6,084 nt of DNA from Halieaceae bacterium (GTDB taxonomy: Bacteria; Pseudomonadota; Gammaproteobacteria; Pseudomonadales; Halieaceae). Where the stretch lies: assembly GCA_018666295.1 (NCBI GenBank), contig JABIZW010000137.1:1-6084 (forward strand), given 5' to 3'. A model generated the notes under the pieces. That model saw only the letters and a list, made by a program, of their open reading frames with translations. It did not search any database and had not been told where the DNA came from. Made by a program: the position numbers and the translations under genes. Positions 1-6,084 of the stretch are shown piece after piece. Position 1 is the stretch's first letter. The number at the start of each line of letters is the position of its first letter.

Positions 1-1048
1 CGTAACGCCAGCCTAATAGGGCTGAAGGCAACGGGTTTTGTTGGAAATAGCACTGTACGAGCAGCTCAATATCCTTATTGGCCAATAAAATTTCGGGCGC
101 CACGCCCAACACCTCGGCTCGTACCTTGACCACAGAACCGAGCTTGATCATCCACTCTTTTTCGCGCGATTTTGCTGGAGCTTCCCAGAGATTTGTCGCT
201 GGCGGAGCCAAGGAATCTGCATTTTCAATCACGCCCAGTATTGCAGTACCTCGCTTACGAATAACCGTCTCATGAAGTCCTTCGATTTGCGTTAACGCAG
301 CGATGTGTCTCGGTGCCTTTCGAGCCAGGAGGGTCATCACGCCATCGGGCAGAATCCAGCTGCGCGGACGATCTAAGCGTCTCGCCTCACCTTCACGCCA
401 TTCAATGAGAGCTTGAAGCACACCCTGCTCCTTTGGACTGAGCTTCCAGGCAGACTTAAACTTAGCAGACGGACCTCTCCCACCAATTTTCAGCGCCTGT
501 GTATCTTCAAGGAGCCAGTCTAAGCGACCGTCGCTCACACACTTTTCGTGCAGTGTCTGACCAATACGTCGCAAGTAAGTGACGTCCATCGCCGCGTAGT
601 GCAGTTGACGGTCAGACAGGGGTCGTTTGAGCCAGTCGGACGTTGTCTCAGCCTTGGAGATCACGTCCCCAGTAAACACTTCAACCATCGCGCGATAACC
701 CAGACCAAACCCGTGCCCTAACAGGGCCAAAGCCCGCTGCGTGTCAAACAACGGCGTAGGCACGACACCCAACCAATGCTGAAACACTTCTAAGTCCTCA
801 CTCGGACTGTGTAAGAGCTTCACGACCGCTAAATTTGAAAATAACCGTGACAAAGCCGCGGTCGATGAAATCTTCAGTGGGTCGACCAGGTAGGCCGTTT
901 TATCCCAACACAGCTGCAGGAGCGCCACTTGCGGGTAAAACGTGTCACGTCGCCTAAACTCAGTATCGATCGCGACGAACGGGTCTTGTTGGTGCAGCTC
1001 TAAGAGCTGCTCAAGGCGCGTATCGCTGTCGACTAACTCGTAAATCAT
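1..1048 (-). CDS. rnd: Ribonuclease D (3' end of gene cut by window edge)
   Basis: Encodes RNase D, a cytoplasmic 3'-to-5' exoribonuclease that trims tRNA precursors and other small structured RNAs. The window holds 349 codons with no stop. The last residues (LLGWRY) resemble the conserved tail of the family, and E. coli RNase D is about 375 residues, so perhaps 15-30 residues are missing. The DEDDy exonuclease site is complete: D28 and E30 in FVAIDTEF, D85 in SPSEDLEVF, and Y151/D155 in HYAAMDVTYL, the same numbering as E. coli. An HRDC domain follows at about residues 203-285, then a second HRDC-like region to the end. The ATG at 1048 overlaps the recR TGA as ATGA, which fixes the start and suggests coupled translation; the upstream SD is weak (GGTGGG, 1055-1060). 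No frameshift or missing catalytic residue is seen. The family is clear. Confidence 0.95.
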   Translation of the reverse strand, partial: MIYELVDSDTRLEQLLELHQQDPFVAIDTEFRRRDTFYPQVALLQLCWDKTAYLVDPLKISSTAALSRLFSNLAVVKLLHSPSEDLEVFQHWLGVVPTPLFDTQRALALLGHGFGLGYRAMVEVFTGDVISKAETTSDWLKRPLSDRQLHYAAMDVTYLRRIGQTLHEKCVSDGRLDWLLEDTQALKIGGRGPSAKFKSAWKLSPKEQGVLQALIEWREGEARRLDRPRSWILPDGVMTLLARKAPRHIAALTQIEGLHETVIRKRGTAILGVIENADSLAPPATNLWEAPAKSREKEWMIKLGSVVKVRAEVLGVAPEILLANKDIELLVQCYFQQNPLPSALLGWRY

Positions 1049-1650
1049 GAGTCACCCACCACTTTTCTCCCACCCAGAGCATGAGCAAGTGTTGTGGGAT
1101 CGATAAACTCAAGTTCGCCTCCCAGGGGCACACCATGCGCAATTCGAGTCACTGTAATAGCGTACCGCGACGCAATTTCGGCGATATAGTGGCCTGTCGC
1201 CTCACCCTCCACCGTCGGATTCGTCGCCAAAATAACCTCGGCGATCGACGCCGGAGCCAGCAAAAGATCTAGACTGTCCAGGCCAAGCTGCTTCGGGCCG
1301 ATTCCGTCCAGCGGTGACAAGTGACCCATTAACACGAAATACAGTCCCCGGTAACTTCCGGTCTGCTCTATGGCCAATACGTCTGCCGGTGCCTCGACCA
1401 CGCACAGAAGCGTGTCGTCACGTTTGGGATCACCGCACAGCTCGCAAACGCTCAGTTCTGTAAAATTACGGCACCGCTGGCAGCGTCCCACTTTGGTCAG
1501 TGCGTTGACTAACGCATCGCCTAAAATCTGCGCGGCCTCTCTGTCGCGCTCTAATAAATGAAGCGTCATACGCTGTGCGGACTTGGGACCCACACCGGGC
1601 AAGTGGCGAAGTGCCTCAATCAGGTCTTGAATGGCAGGGCTTAACTTCAT
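1045..1650 (-). CDS. recR: Recombination mediator protein RecR
   Basis: RecR works with RecO (and RecF) to load RecA onto SSB-coated single-stranded DNA at gaps, in the RecFOR repair pathway. The 201-residue length is normal for the family. Domains in order: a helix-hairpin-helix with LPGVGPKSAQRM at 17-28; a four-cysteine zinc finger with C57, C60, C69 and C72; a Toprim domain from about 80, with the acidic residue E86 in LCVVEAPAD and the loop GHLSPLDGIGP at 109-119; and the C-terminal motif ATNPTVEGEATGHY. The ATG at 1650 lies 4 nt after the dnaX stop. Its ribosome site GGAG (1661-1664) is inside the dnaX coding end, so translation is probably coupled to dnaX. Its stop overlaps the rnd start. 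The usual partner gene ybaB is missing between dnaX and recR. Identification is secure. Confidence 0.97.
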   Translation of the reverse strand: MKLSPAIQDLIEALRHLPGVGPKSAQRMTLHLLERDREAAQILGDALVNALTKVGRCQRCRNFTELSVCELCGDPKRDDTLLCVVEAPADVLAIEQTGSYRGLYFVLMGHLSPLDGIGPKQLGLDSLDLLLAPASIAEVILATNPTVEGEATGHYIAEIASRYAITVTRIAHGVPLGGELEFIDPTTLAHALGGRKVVGDS

Positions 1651-1654
1651 AACG

Positions 1655-3466
1655 TTAGAGCTCCGTCAAAGGTGGTCGAATAGAGCTTGGGACAATAGTC
1701 GCATCGAAGTCAGTCACCAGTGCGTTGAGGCAGTCATCTTTTTCTAGCGCGTCCGTCGCCGCGTCAACTCGCCGTCGTTCAAAGATTTCGCGTTGGCGTG
1801 CAGGTGTATTATCAGACGTTTCACCCACCGCGACTAGGACCGTTACGGGTGCCTCTAGAACCAGCTCAATCGCACTGGCCAGCCCCGTTTGGTGACGCTC
1901 ATTAAAAAGCGCCGCATTTGTCGATGCAATCTTAAACCGAAGCGTTCGCTCGTACGTCTCGACCAACTCAAAGTGCGATGCGACCGTATGTATCACTCCT
2001 CTGAGTCCCAGCCCTTCAAAAAAGTCAGGCCATGAACCATTGGTTGGCAAATCCTCTTCAGCGACTTTGGGCGCTGTAGACACCTCGCTAGCAGCGACCT
2101 CAACGACACCGACCAGGCTCTGCTCGTTAACATTCGCAGGCTGCGCCATGACGGTGGGCTCCTCAACGACCGGCATTTGGATTGCCGACTCCTTGGACAG
2201 GGACTCTGCCTCTGCAGGCAGCAGCTCCTGTACTGCCGTGCCTTGTGGAGTCGTGTGAGGTAACGGCGACGCGGGCGCAGTCTCGACGACTACCGTATTT
2301 ACCTGCGTCGGTGCAGCCACCGGCGGCGCCGGTGGCTCAGACTTTTTTGCCGGGGGTGCCTCGTGCGACTGGGCCAAAATAACCCCGGGTTTGAACGCCA
2401 ACAATCGTAGAATAGCCATGTCCAGACCACTTCGCGGATCTGAGGCGAGCACCAACTCTTTTTTAGCGGCCACGGACATTTGCCACCAGAGGTGCGCGAC
2501 GTCCGGCGTCACCGCTGCCGCGAGCGATTCTAAACGCGCGAACTCAGGCTGTGTCGTATCGATTGATCCTGGAACGGCTTGCGCGAGAGCGATCTGATGC
2601 AGCACCGACGCCAGTTCATCCAATGTCCCACTGTAATCTGGCGAATGGCTGGCAATAGCGTCGAGCACCGCAAGCGCTTGCCTTGCGTCATCAGCAATGA
2701 GCGCATCGAGCAAATCCAGTACCTTAGTTCTCGACACCGTCCCAAGCATTTGACGGACGTCGTCTGACTCTAGCTTTCCGGAACCATGAGCGATCGCCTG
2801 ATCGGACAGCGACAGTGCATCGCGCATCGAGCCCTCCGCTCCTCGTGCGAGCAAGGCAAGTGACTCGTTATCAAACGGAACACTCTCTTCACTGAGGACA
2901 TGCTTCAGGTGCCCAACAATTTGCTCGGGAACCATGTTTTTGAGATTAAATTGTAAACAGCGCGACAAGACCGTCGCCGGCAACTTTTGTGGGTCCGTTG
3001 TAGCCAGTATGAATTTAACGTGCTCTGGCGGCTCTTCGAGTGTTTTGAGCAGCGCATTGAAGCTGTGGTTCGAGAGCATGTGAACTTCATCGATTAAATA
3101 GATCTTAAAACGCGAGCGTGTCGGCGCATACTGGACATTGTCCAGAAGTTCGCGCGTATCCTCGACCTTAGTTCTCGACGCTGCGTCGACTTCAAGCACG
3201 TCAACGCTTCGGCCTTCAGCAATCTCAACACAGCTGGCACAAACACCGCAGGGCATTGACGTAACGCCAGTATCGCAGTTAAGACTTTTCGCTATTAGGC
3301 GCGCTAACGTTGTTTTTCCCACCCCTCGAGTGCCGGTAAACAAGTAGGCGTGGTGCAGCCGCTCAGACTCCAGTGCAGTCGTCAGCGCACGAACAACGTG
3401 CTCTTGCCCCACCATTTCTGAGAAAGAAGACGGGCGCCACTTTCGCGCCAGTACTTGATAACCCAT
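1655..3466 (-). CDS. dnaX: DNA polymerase III subunits tau and gamma
   Basis: Clamp-loader ATPase of the replicative polymerase. Full-length tau also bridges the core polymerases and the DnaB helicase through its C-terminal part. The start MGYQVLARKWRP is the family N-terminus; SD GGGGA (3476-3480) lies 9 nt upstream. AAA+ features match E. coli numbering: Walker A GTRGVGKTT at 45-53 (K51), zinc-module cysteines C64, C73, C76 and C79, Walker B DEVH at 126-129, SRC with the arginine finger R169 at 168-170, and sensor-2 R215 in GSMRDAL. Domain III runs to about 365. A Pro/Ala-rich linker covers about 366-480, and the C-terminal tau domain (SWPDFFEGLGLRG onward) follows to 603; E. coli tau is 643. 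A programmed -1 frameshift at codons 374-375 should give a 376-residue gamma form with domains I-III only. It is first in an apparent dnaX-recR-rnd operon downstream of ffs. Confidence 0.98.
   Translation of the reverse strand: MGYQVLARKWRPSSFSEMVGQEHVVRALTTALESERLHHAYLFTGTRGVGKTTLARLIAKSLNCDTGVTSMPCGVCASCVEIAEGRSVDVLEVDAASRTKVEDTRELLDNVQYAPTRSRFKIYLIDEVHMLSNHSFNALLKTLEEPPEHVKFILATTDPQKLPATVLSRCLQFNLKNMVPEQIVGHLKHVLSEESVPFDNESLALLARGAEGSMRDALSLSDQAIAHGSGKLESDDVRQMLGTVSRTKVLDLLDALIADDARQALAVLDAIASHSPDYSGTLDELASVLHQIALAQAVPGSIDTTQPEFARLESLAAAVTPDVAHLWWQMSVAAKKELVLASDPRSGLDMAILRLLAFKPGVILAQSHEAPPAKKSEPPAPPVAAPTQVNTVVVETAPASPLPHTTPQGTAVQELLPAEAESLSKESAIQMPVVEEPTVMAQPANVNEQSLVGVVEVAASEVSTAPKVAEEDLPTNGSWPDFFEGLGLRGVIHTVASHFELVETYERTLRFKIASTNAALFNERHQTGLASAIELVLEAPVTVLVAVGETSDNTPARQREIFERRRVDAATDALEKDDCLNALVTDFDATIVPSSIRPPLTEL
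1661..1664 (-). promoter_or_regulatory. recR ribosome binding site inside the end of dnaX
   Basis: On the minus strand GGAG sits 10 nt before the recR ATG and within the last few codons of dnaX. The spacing is slightly long but usable. Ribosomes finishing tau at 1655-1657 would stop just before the recR start, which supports ATG 1650 and translational coupling (inference). Confidence 0.55.
2315..2362 (-). promoter_or_regulatory. Programmed -1 ribosomal frameshift signal in dnaX (gamma production)
   Basis: Read on the minus strand, four parts are in order. GAGG (2359-2362) lies 10 nt before the slippery site and could pair with 16S rRNA. The heptamer A AAA AAG (2342-2348) is in the correct frame, GCA AAA AAG, encoding A373 K374 K375. 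After a -1 slip the next codons are GTC TGA, so gamma ends as ...AKKV with its stop at 2337-2339. A perfect 10-bp hairpin AGCCACCGGC / GCCGGTGGCT with loop GCC (2315-2337) begins 4 nt after the heptamer, or 5 nt if the outer A-U pair is open. The layout copies the well-studied E. coli dnaX signal, where the post-slip codons are GAG TGA. That it works here is inference, but all elements are visible. Confidence 0.9.
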
Positions 3467-3668
3467 CGCTACAGATCCCCGATTGGGCCAGCGGCGCAGC
3501 CGGCATGGGACAGACTGTAAATTCCGATTGACACTGTTAACACCGACGCTCTGGACATAGCGCTACATTCTACACAAGTTTAACGGCGATGATCGCGGGG
3601 GTTTGCGAGGAAATGTCATTAGAGTGCAGTCGTACCGAACGCGTCTCACGCCCGCGGTAAAAATGGAG
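3467..3668. other. Spacer between ffs and dnaX, no gene
   Basis: A 202-base stretch with no credible ORF, tRNA or repeat on either strand. On the minus strand it carries the end of the ffs transcript with its T tract (3659-3663), a possible dnaX promoter, and the dnaX Shine-Dalgarno. If the -10 box noted at 3567-3572 is used, the dnaX 5' leader would be about 95 nt. Confidence 0.6.
3567..3572 (-). promoter_or_regulatory. Possible -10 box of a dnaX promoter
   Basis: TAGAAT on the minus strand matches the sigma-70 consensus TATAAT at 5 of 6 bases, about 100 nt before the dnaX ATG. I see no good -35 hexamer at 16-18 nt. A weaker alternative is TTAACA (3535-3540) with TACAGT (3514-3519), spaced 15 nt. 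dnaX could also be reached by read-through from ffs. Confidence 0.3.
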
Positions 3669-3696
3669 GTGCCCCGGACAGCCGCACCTCGGCACC
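3659..3696 (-). terminator. Possible intrinsic terminator at the end of ffs
   Basis: On the minus strand GGTGCC (3691-3696) and GGCACC (3669-3674) form an inverted repeat at the RNA 3' end. They are followed by TCCA and five T residues (3659-3663). The 3' arm is also the closing strand of the SRP RNA helix, so either fold could precede the T tract. The T run is short and displaced by 4 nt, so termination may be partial, allowing read-through into dnaX. Confidence 0.4.
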
Positions 3697-3777
3697 CGAG
3701 TCGATAACTACCGTTGCTCCCTTCCGGGCCTGGCGGAGTTCACTATCTATCGCTGCGAGGGGACCGTCCGAGCCACC
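3669..3777 (-). ncRNA. ffs: 4.5S / small bacterial signal recognition particle RNA
   Basis: RNA scaffold of the signal recognition particle. It binds the M domain of Ffh and, with FtsY, targets nascent membrane proteins to the translocon. The minus strand shows the diagnostic apical part: CCCGGAAGGG with a GGAA tetraloop (3722-3725), followed by AGCAACGG, the asymmetric-loop side that Ffh contacts, and preceded by the partner strand CCGCCAGG. The ends pair as a long helix, GGUGGCUCGGAC (5') with GUCCGGGGCACC (3'), with one mismatch and one G-U pair. This gives about 109 nt, close to the E. coli 114 nt. End positions are estimated from this helix and could be off by several bases. An SRP RNA gene upstream of dnaX is a recurrent arrangement, seen for example in Bacillus subtilis (scr-dnaX-yaaK-recR). 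Confidence 0.93.
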
Positions 3778-3875
3778 ACAAAGCTCCCACAGAGGAGAGC
3801 GCCGAAATTGTGGCTAAATCGGTTCGCACACGCAAGGAAAAAAGAATCTAATCTGCCGGTTAGGGGGCGACGTAC
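3778..3875. other. Left half of the ffs / efflux intergenic region
   Basis: About 100 bases between the 5' end of ffs and the half-site cluster. It contains the presumed ffs promoter and leader on the minus strand and a purine-rich run (3835-3845). I see no ORF, tRNA or clear repeat here. Confidence 0.5.
3807..3835 (-). promoter_or_regulatory. Weak candidate promoter for ffs
   Basis: On the minus strand TTGCGT (3830-3835) and CACAAT (3807-3812) are spaced 17 nt. They match 3 of 6 and 4 of 6 consensus bases. Transcription would start near 3800, leaving a leader of about 23 nt to be removed before the mature RNA 5' end. This is a guess from position and spacing; ffs is normally strongly expressed and a better promoter might have been expected. 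Confidence 0.22.
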
Positions 3876-3933
3876 CATGTTTACGTTAACATGTTAAAAC
3901 GCGTAACATACGAATGTTAATTCTCTTAACATG
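3876..3933. promoter_or_regulatory. Cluster of ATGTTA/TAACAT half-sites, probable operator array for the efflux operon
   Basis: Six half-sites alternate in orientation just before the adaptor gene: ATGTTt (3877), TAACAT (3887), ATGTTA (3891), TAACAT (3904), ATGTTA (3914) and TAACAT (3927). Two exact copies of ATGTTA-N7-TAACAT (3891-3909 and 3914-3932) have a 23-bp period. Other pairings are the 12-bp palindrome TTAACATGTTAA (3886-3897) and TAACAT-ACGA-ATGTTA (3904-3919). Such an arrangement at an RND efflux promoter fits binding of a dimeric repressor, perhaps TetR-like; the regulator is not in the window. Function is inferred from symmetry and position only. Confidence 0.6.
3880..3909 (+). 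promoter_or_regulatory. Candidate promoter of the efflux operon
   Basis: TTTACG (3880-3885) and TAACAT (3904-3909) are spaced 18 nt, each matching consensus at about 4 of 6 positions. Transcription would start near 3916, giving a leader of about 30 nt. Both boxes fall inside the half-site cluster, so a bound repressor would block polymerase. TTAACA (3886-3891) is a better -35 match but lacks a convincing -10 partner. Confidence 0.3.
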
Positions 3934-3947
3934 CCTCGGAGCGGTCA

Positions 3948-5072
3948 ATGTCACCAAAAATTCTCTTTACGACGTTAATCAGCGCAACCGTCGCGCTGGG
4001 GATCATACTGTTTGGCTCCGGCGCGATTAAGGCCAACATAAGACCCACAATTGCAACGGAGACTCAGCCACTCCCCGTCTCGGTCACACCGTTTACTCTT
4101 GAAACGGGTTACGAGACCGAAATTAAATTTCTCGGCTCTGTTCAAGCGTCCTCGGACAGTCTGCTTGGCTTTGAAGTTGCAGGACGTCTTGATGCAGTCA
4201 CAGTCCGAGAAGGCGACTACGTCAGCCTCGGACAACCCCTAGGGCAACTTGACACTGAGCAGCAACAAGCCTCACTTCGGTTGGCTCAAGCACAACGACG
4301 CGAAGTTCAAGCGCAACTCAAATTGGCGACACTCAATCGCGAGCGAATAGAGCGTCTTGTCAATCAAGGGCTCGCCTCAAAGGCTGACCAGGACGATGCA
4401 AATCTCACGACCGAGGCACTCCAAGCGAGACTGCAGACCACTGAAGCCAACGTGTCGAATGCATCGATCATCATTGATAAGTCGACCTTAGTCGCGCCGT
4501 TCGACGCCGTAGTCGCTGAGCGACTGCTGGAGCCCGGTACCGTTGTTTCTCCCAACAATGCAATCCTACGGCTCGTCTCCGTGGGGTCGCGTGAGGTTCA
4601 TGTGGGAATAGCACCAAAATTTGCAGACACCTTAGTGGTGGGGGAATCCTACAACGTCTCAATTGAGGGCGAGCGAGTCCCCGCTATACTGCGGACCGTA
4701 GGAGACGCCATCGACACGCGAACACTCTCCACCCTCGCCGTTTTTACCTTGCCCACAGATGTCTCACCCCGAGTGGGACAAACCGTTACGCTAGTCATGA
4801 CCGAACAGGTTTATGCGCAGGGAGGATGGCTTCCTCTGAGCGCCCTACTGGAGGGTGACCGCGGCTTGTGGACCGTATTCACGATAAAGGCACGAAATAA
4901 AGAGAGTGCCCAATTGCAGCGCGAGAGTGTCGAAGTCCTGCACAGTAGCCAGGCCTATGCCTATGTCCGAGGCACGCTTGCTAATGAGGCTCTTGTCGTC
5001 AGCGCGGGATTGCAGCGATTGAGCCCGGGTATGACCGTCGAACCCATTCCGTCCATTCGGGTACGGGACTAA
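3948..5072 (+). CDS. RND efflux periplasmic adaptor subunit (membrane fusion protein)
   Basis: Periplasmic adaptor that links an inner-membrane RND pump to an outer-membrane channel. The 374 residues are typical of the HlyD/AcrA-like family. A hydrophobic N-terminus (about 5-24) acts as a signal or membrane anchor; there is no cysteine, so it is not a lipoprotein. It is followed by half of a lipoyl domain (GFEVAGRLDAVTVREGDYVSLGQ, 74-96, cited in parts), an alpha-helical hairpin rich in Gln, Ala and Arg (about 101-175), the second lipoyl half (STLVAPFDAVVAERLLEPGT, 179-198), a beta-barrel (about 213-285) and a membrane-proximal domain (about 286-370). GGAG (3938-3941) lies 6 nt before the ATG. 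The stop is 4 nt from the RND permease start, so the two genes form an operon. The substrate cannot be read from the sequence; the helical hairpin is short, as in adaptors of the MexH/VexC type (inference). Confidence 0.92.
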   Translation: MSPKILFTTLISATVALGIILFGSGAIKANIRPTIATETQPLPVSVTPFTLETGYETEIKFLGSVQASSDSLLGFEVAGRLDAVTVREGDYVSLGQPLGQLDTEQQQASLRLAQAQRREVQAQLKLATLNRERIERLVNQGLASKADQDDANLTTEALQARLQTTEANVSNASIIIDKSTLVAPFDAVVAERLLEPGTVVSPNNAILRLVSVGSREVHVGIAPKFADTLVVGESYNVSIEGERVPAILRTVGDAIDTRTLSTLAVFTLPTDVSPRVGQTVTLVMTEQVYAQGGWLPLSALLEGDRGLWTVFTIKARNKESAQLQRESVEVLHSSQAYAYVRGTLANEALVVSAGLQRLSPGMTVEPIPSIRVRD

Positions 5073-5076
5073 AACG

Positions 5077-6084
5077 ATGATCGCAACGAAACTTTATGAA
5101 AATGGCCGTTATCTTGCACTCATGGTGCTCTCGACCATCGTGGTGGGAGTTACCTCTTACAACAGTCTTGGACGTCAAGAAGACCCATCGATTACGCCCT
5201 TTGTAGCCTCAGTGCAGACATTTTACCCCGGCGCCAGTCCAGCAAGAGTCGAAAGCCTCGTGACCAAGCCCTTAGAAGATGCATTACGCGAACATCCAGA
5301 TGTTAAAGAGGTCGACTCGAGTTCTGTAAACGGCGTCTCGAGCATTTTGATTCAGGCCGACTATTACTTATCGCGCGGAGACATCAAGCGCGTCTGGTCC
5401 GAGCTGGGTAATAAGATCGACCGTGTAAAAGCCTCACTGCCCGAGGGGGCCTCAGAACCCGTTTTCGATGACGACTTATTTACCAATTTTGTGAAGATAG
5501 TCTCCGTGAGTAGTAAGCCTGGCATAGACCTCTCGCCCTCGCTGCTCAGGCGTGAGGCCCTGAGACTGGCAGATGCAGCTAAGAACGTTCCTCAAACGCG
5601 CCGCGTCAAGCTTTACGGATTACCTGATGAGGAGATAAGCGTTGAAGTAGACGCGACTGCACTCGCGACCTTGGGCTTGGAAACAAGCGATATTGCTCGA
5701 ACACTTTCGCTGGCTGATTCTCGAACACCCGCGGGCAAACTGACATCCCCGCAAAGCGCATTAACTATTGAAGTTGCGGGCGAATTTACAAACATCGACA
5801 CGGTGCGTGAGACTTACATTCAGGCGGCTACTGGAGGGGCTAAAGCCGTCAGAGTTGGTGATATTGCGAGCATCTCAAAATCTGAAATAGATCCGCCACT
5901 GCGTCTCGCGCTATCCAACGGAAAGCGATCGGTCTTCCTTGGCATCGAAATGAAAGAAGGCAACCAGGTGGATCAATACAGTGATTCGTTTAATGCGTTC
6001 CTGACTGAATACCGTCAGAGCACCGCCGACGGGATGCTCATTGAAGTGAGTTACGACCAAAGTGGTTACACCGAAGCACGCTTA
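5077..6084 (+). CDS. RND family efflux permease (5' third, cut by window edge)
   Basis: Inner-membrane proton-driven pump of the AcrB/HAE1-type RND family; only the first 336 codons are present of a usual 1000 or more. Residues 11-29 form the first membrane helix, followed by the R-Q-E-D-P motif (33-37) typical of this family and the porter-domain start YPGASPARVESLVTKPLEDAL (50-70). The rest of the window covers the large first periplasmic loop (PN1/PN2 region). Unlike classical AcrB the segment resembles the shorter-loop group with an EDP motif, which often pairs with a single adaptor. The ATG is 4 nt after the adaptor stop; the upstream SD is weak (CGGGA, 5064-5068), so coupling with the adaptor is likely. 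The reading frame is open throughout. Substrate unknown; drug, solvent or bile-type export are possible. Confidence 0.92.
   Translation, partial: MIATKLYENGRYLALMVLSTIVVGVTSYNSLGRQEDPSITPFVASVQTFYPGASPARVESLVTKPLEDALREHPDVKEVDSSSVNGVSSILIQADYYLSRGDIKRVWSELGNKIDRVKASLPEGASEPVFDDDLFTNFVKIVSVSSKPGIDLSPSLLRREALRLADAAKNVPQTRRVKLYGLPDEEISVEVDATALATLGLETSDIARTLSLADSRTPAGKLTSPQSALTIEVAGEFTNIDTVRETYIQAATGGAKAVRVGDIASISKSEIDPPLRLALSNGKRSVFLGIEMKEGNQVDQYSDSFNAFLTEYRQSTADGMLIEVSYDQSGYTEARL

Noticed and set aside
78..275. 65-codon plus-strand ORF opposite rnd
   Set aside because: It lies antisense within a well-conserved RNase D coding region, has no evident ribosome site, and its product has a random composition.
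2040..2382. Plus-strand ORFs opposite the dnaX linker
   Set aside because: Low-complexity Pro/Ala coding on the minus strand naturally leaves the opposite frames open; no independent signals.
3528..3533. Perfect plus-strand TTGACA upstream of dnaX
   Set aside because: No -10 hexamer is found at 16-18 nt, and transcription would run antisense into ffs with no gene to serve.
3778..3947. A tRNA gene or a small protein gene in the divergent intergenic region
   Set aside because: No cloverleaf, no CCA-type acceptor pairing and no ORF with a ribosome site could be made out.
3975..4235. 86-codon minus-strand ORF opposite the adaptor gene
   Set aside because: It is fully contained in the antisense of a clear MFP gene; no family is recognisable and nothing supports its expression.
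1..6084. A novel defence, mobile or CRISPR-like system
   Set aside because: All coding space is taken by recognised housekeeping and efflux families. There are no spaced repeats, transposase fragments, integrase or toxin-antitoxin-like pairs; the only repeat cluster (3876-3933) is best read as operators.

Overview
The window looks like chromosomal DNA from a gammaproteobacterium. DnaX and RNase D match the residue numbering of the E. coli proteins at every key position I checked. The SRP RNA is of the short 4.5S type, and the gene order fits that group. The taxonomic call is inference, and I cannot name a genus; a marine, moderately GC-balanced lineage would fit.

Left part (about 1-3777, all minus strand): a housekeeping block read right to left as ffs (4.5S SRP RNA), dnaX (DNA polymerase III tau/gamma), recR (recombination mediator) and rnd (RNase D, cut by the left edge). 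dnaX and recR are 4 nt apart, and recR and rnd overlap by the 4 bases ATGA, so the three proteins are probably made from one mRNA with translational coupling. The ybaB/ebfC gene that usually sits between dnaX and recR is absent. dnaX carries a complete programmed -1 frameshift signal: a Shine-Dalgarno-like GAGG, the heptamer A AAA AAG, a -1 frame stop three bases after the heptamer, and a perfect 10-bp hairpin. This should produce a 376-residue gamma form beside the 603-residue tau form.

Intergenic part (3778-3947): the divergent promoter region between ffs and the efflux genes. Its right half holds a cluster of ATGTTA/TAACAT half-sites, including two copies of ATGTTA-N7-TAACAT with a 23-bp period, which look like operators for an unidentified regulator.

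Right part (3948-6084, plus strand): a two-gene efflux operon, a periplasmic adaptor (MFP) followed 4 nt later by an RND permease that runs off the right edge. Together they should form the inner-membrane and periplasmic parts of a tripartite pump. No outer-membrane channel or regulator gene lies inside the window.

I found no mobile element, CRISPR array, tRNA, or clearly undescribed system. The points most worth a second look are the dnaX frameshift cassette, the operator array, and the missing ybaB.
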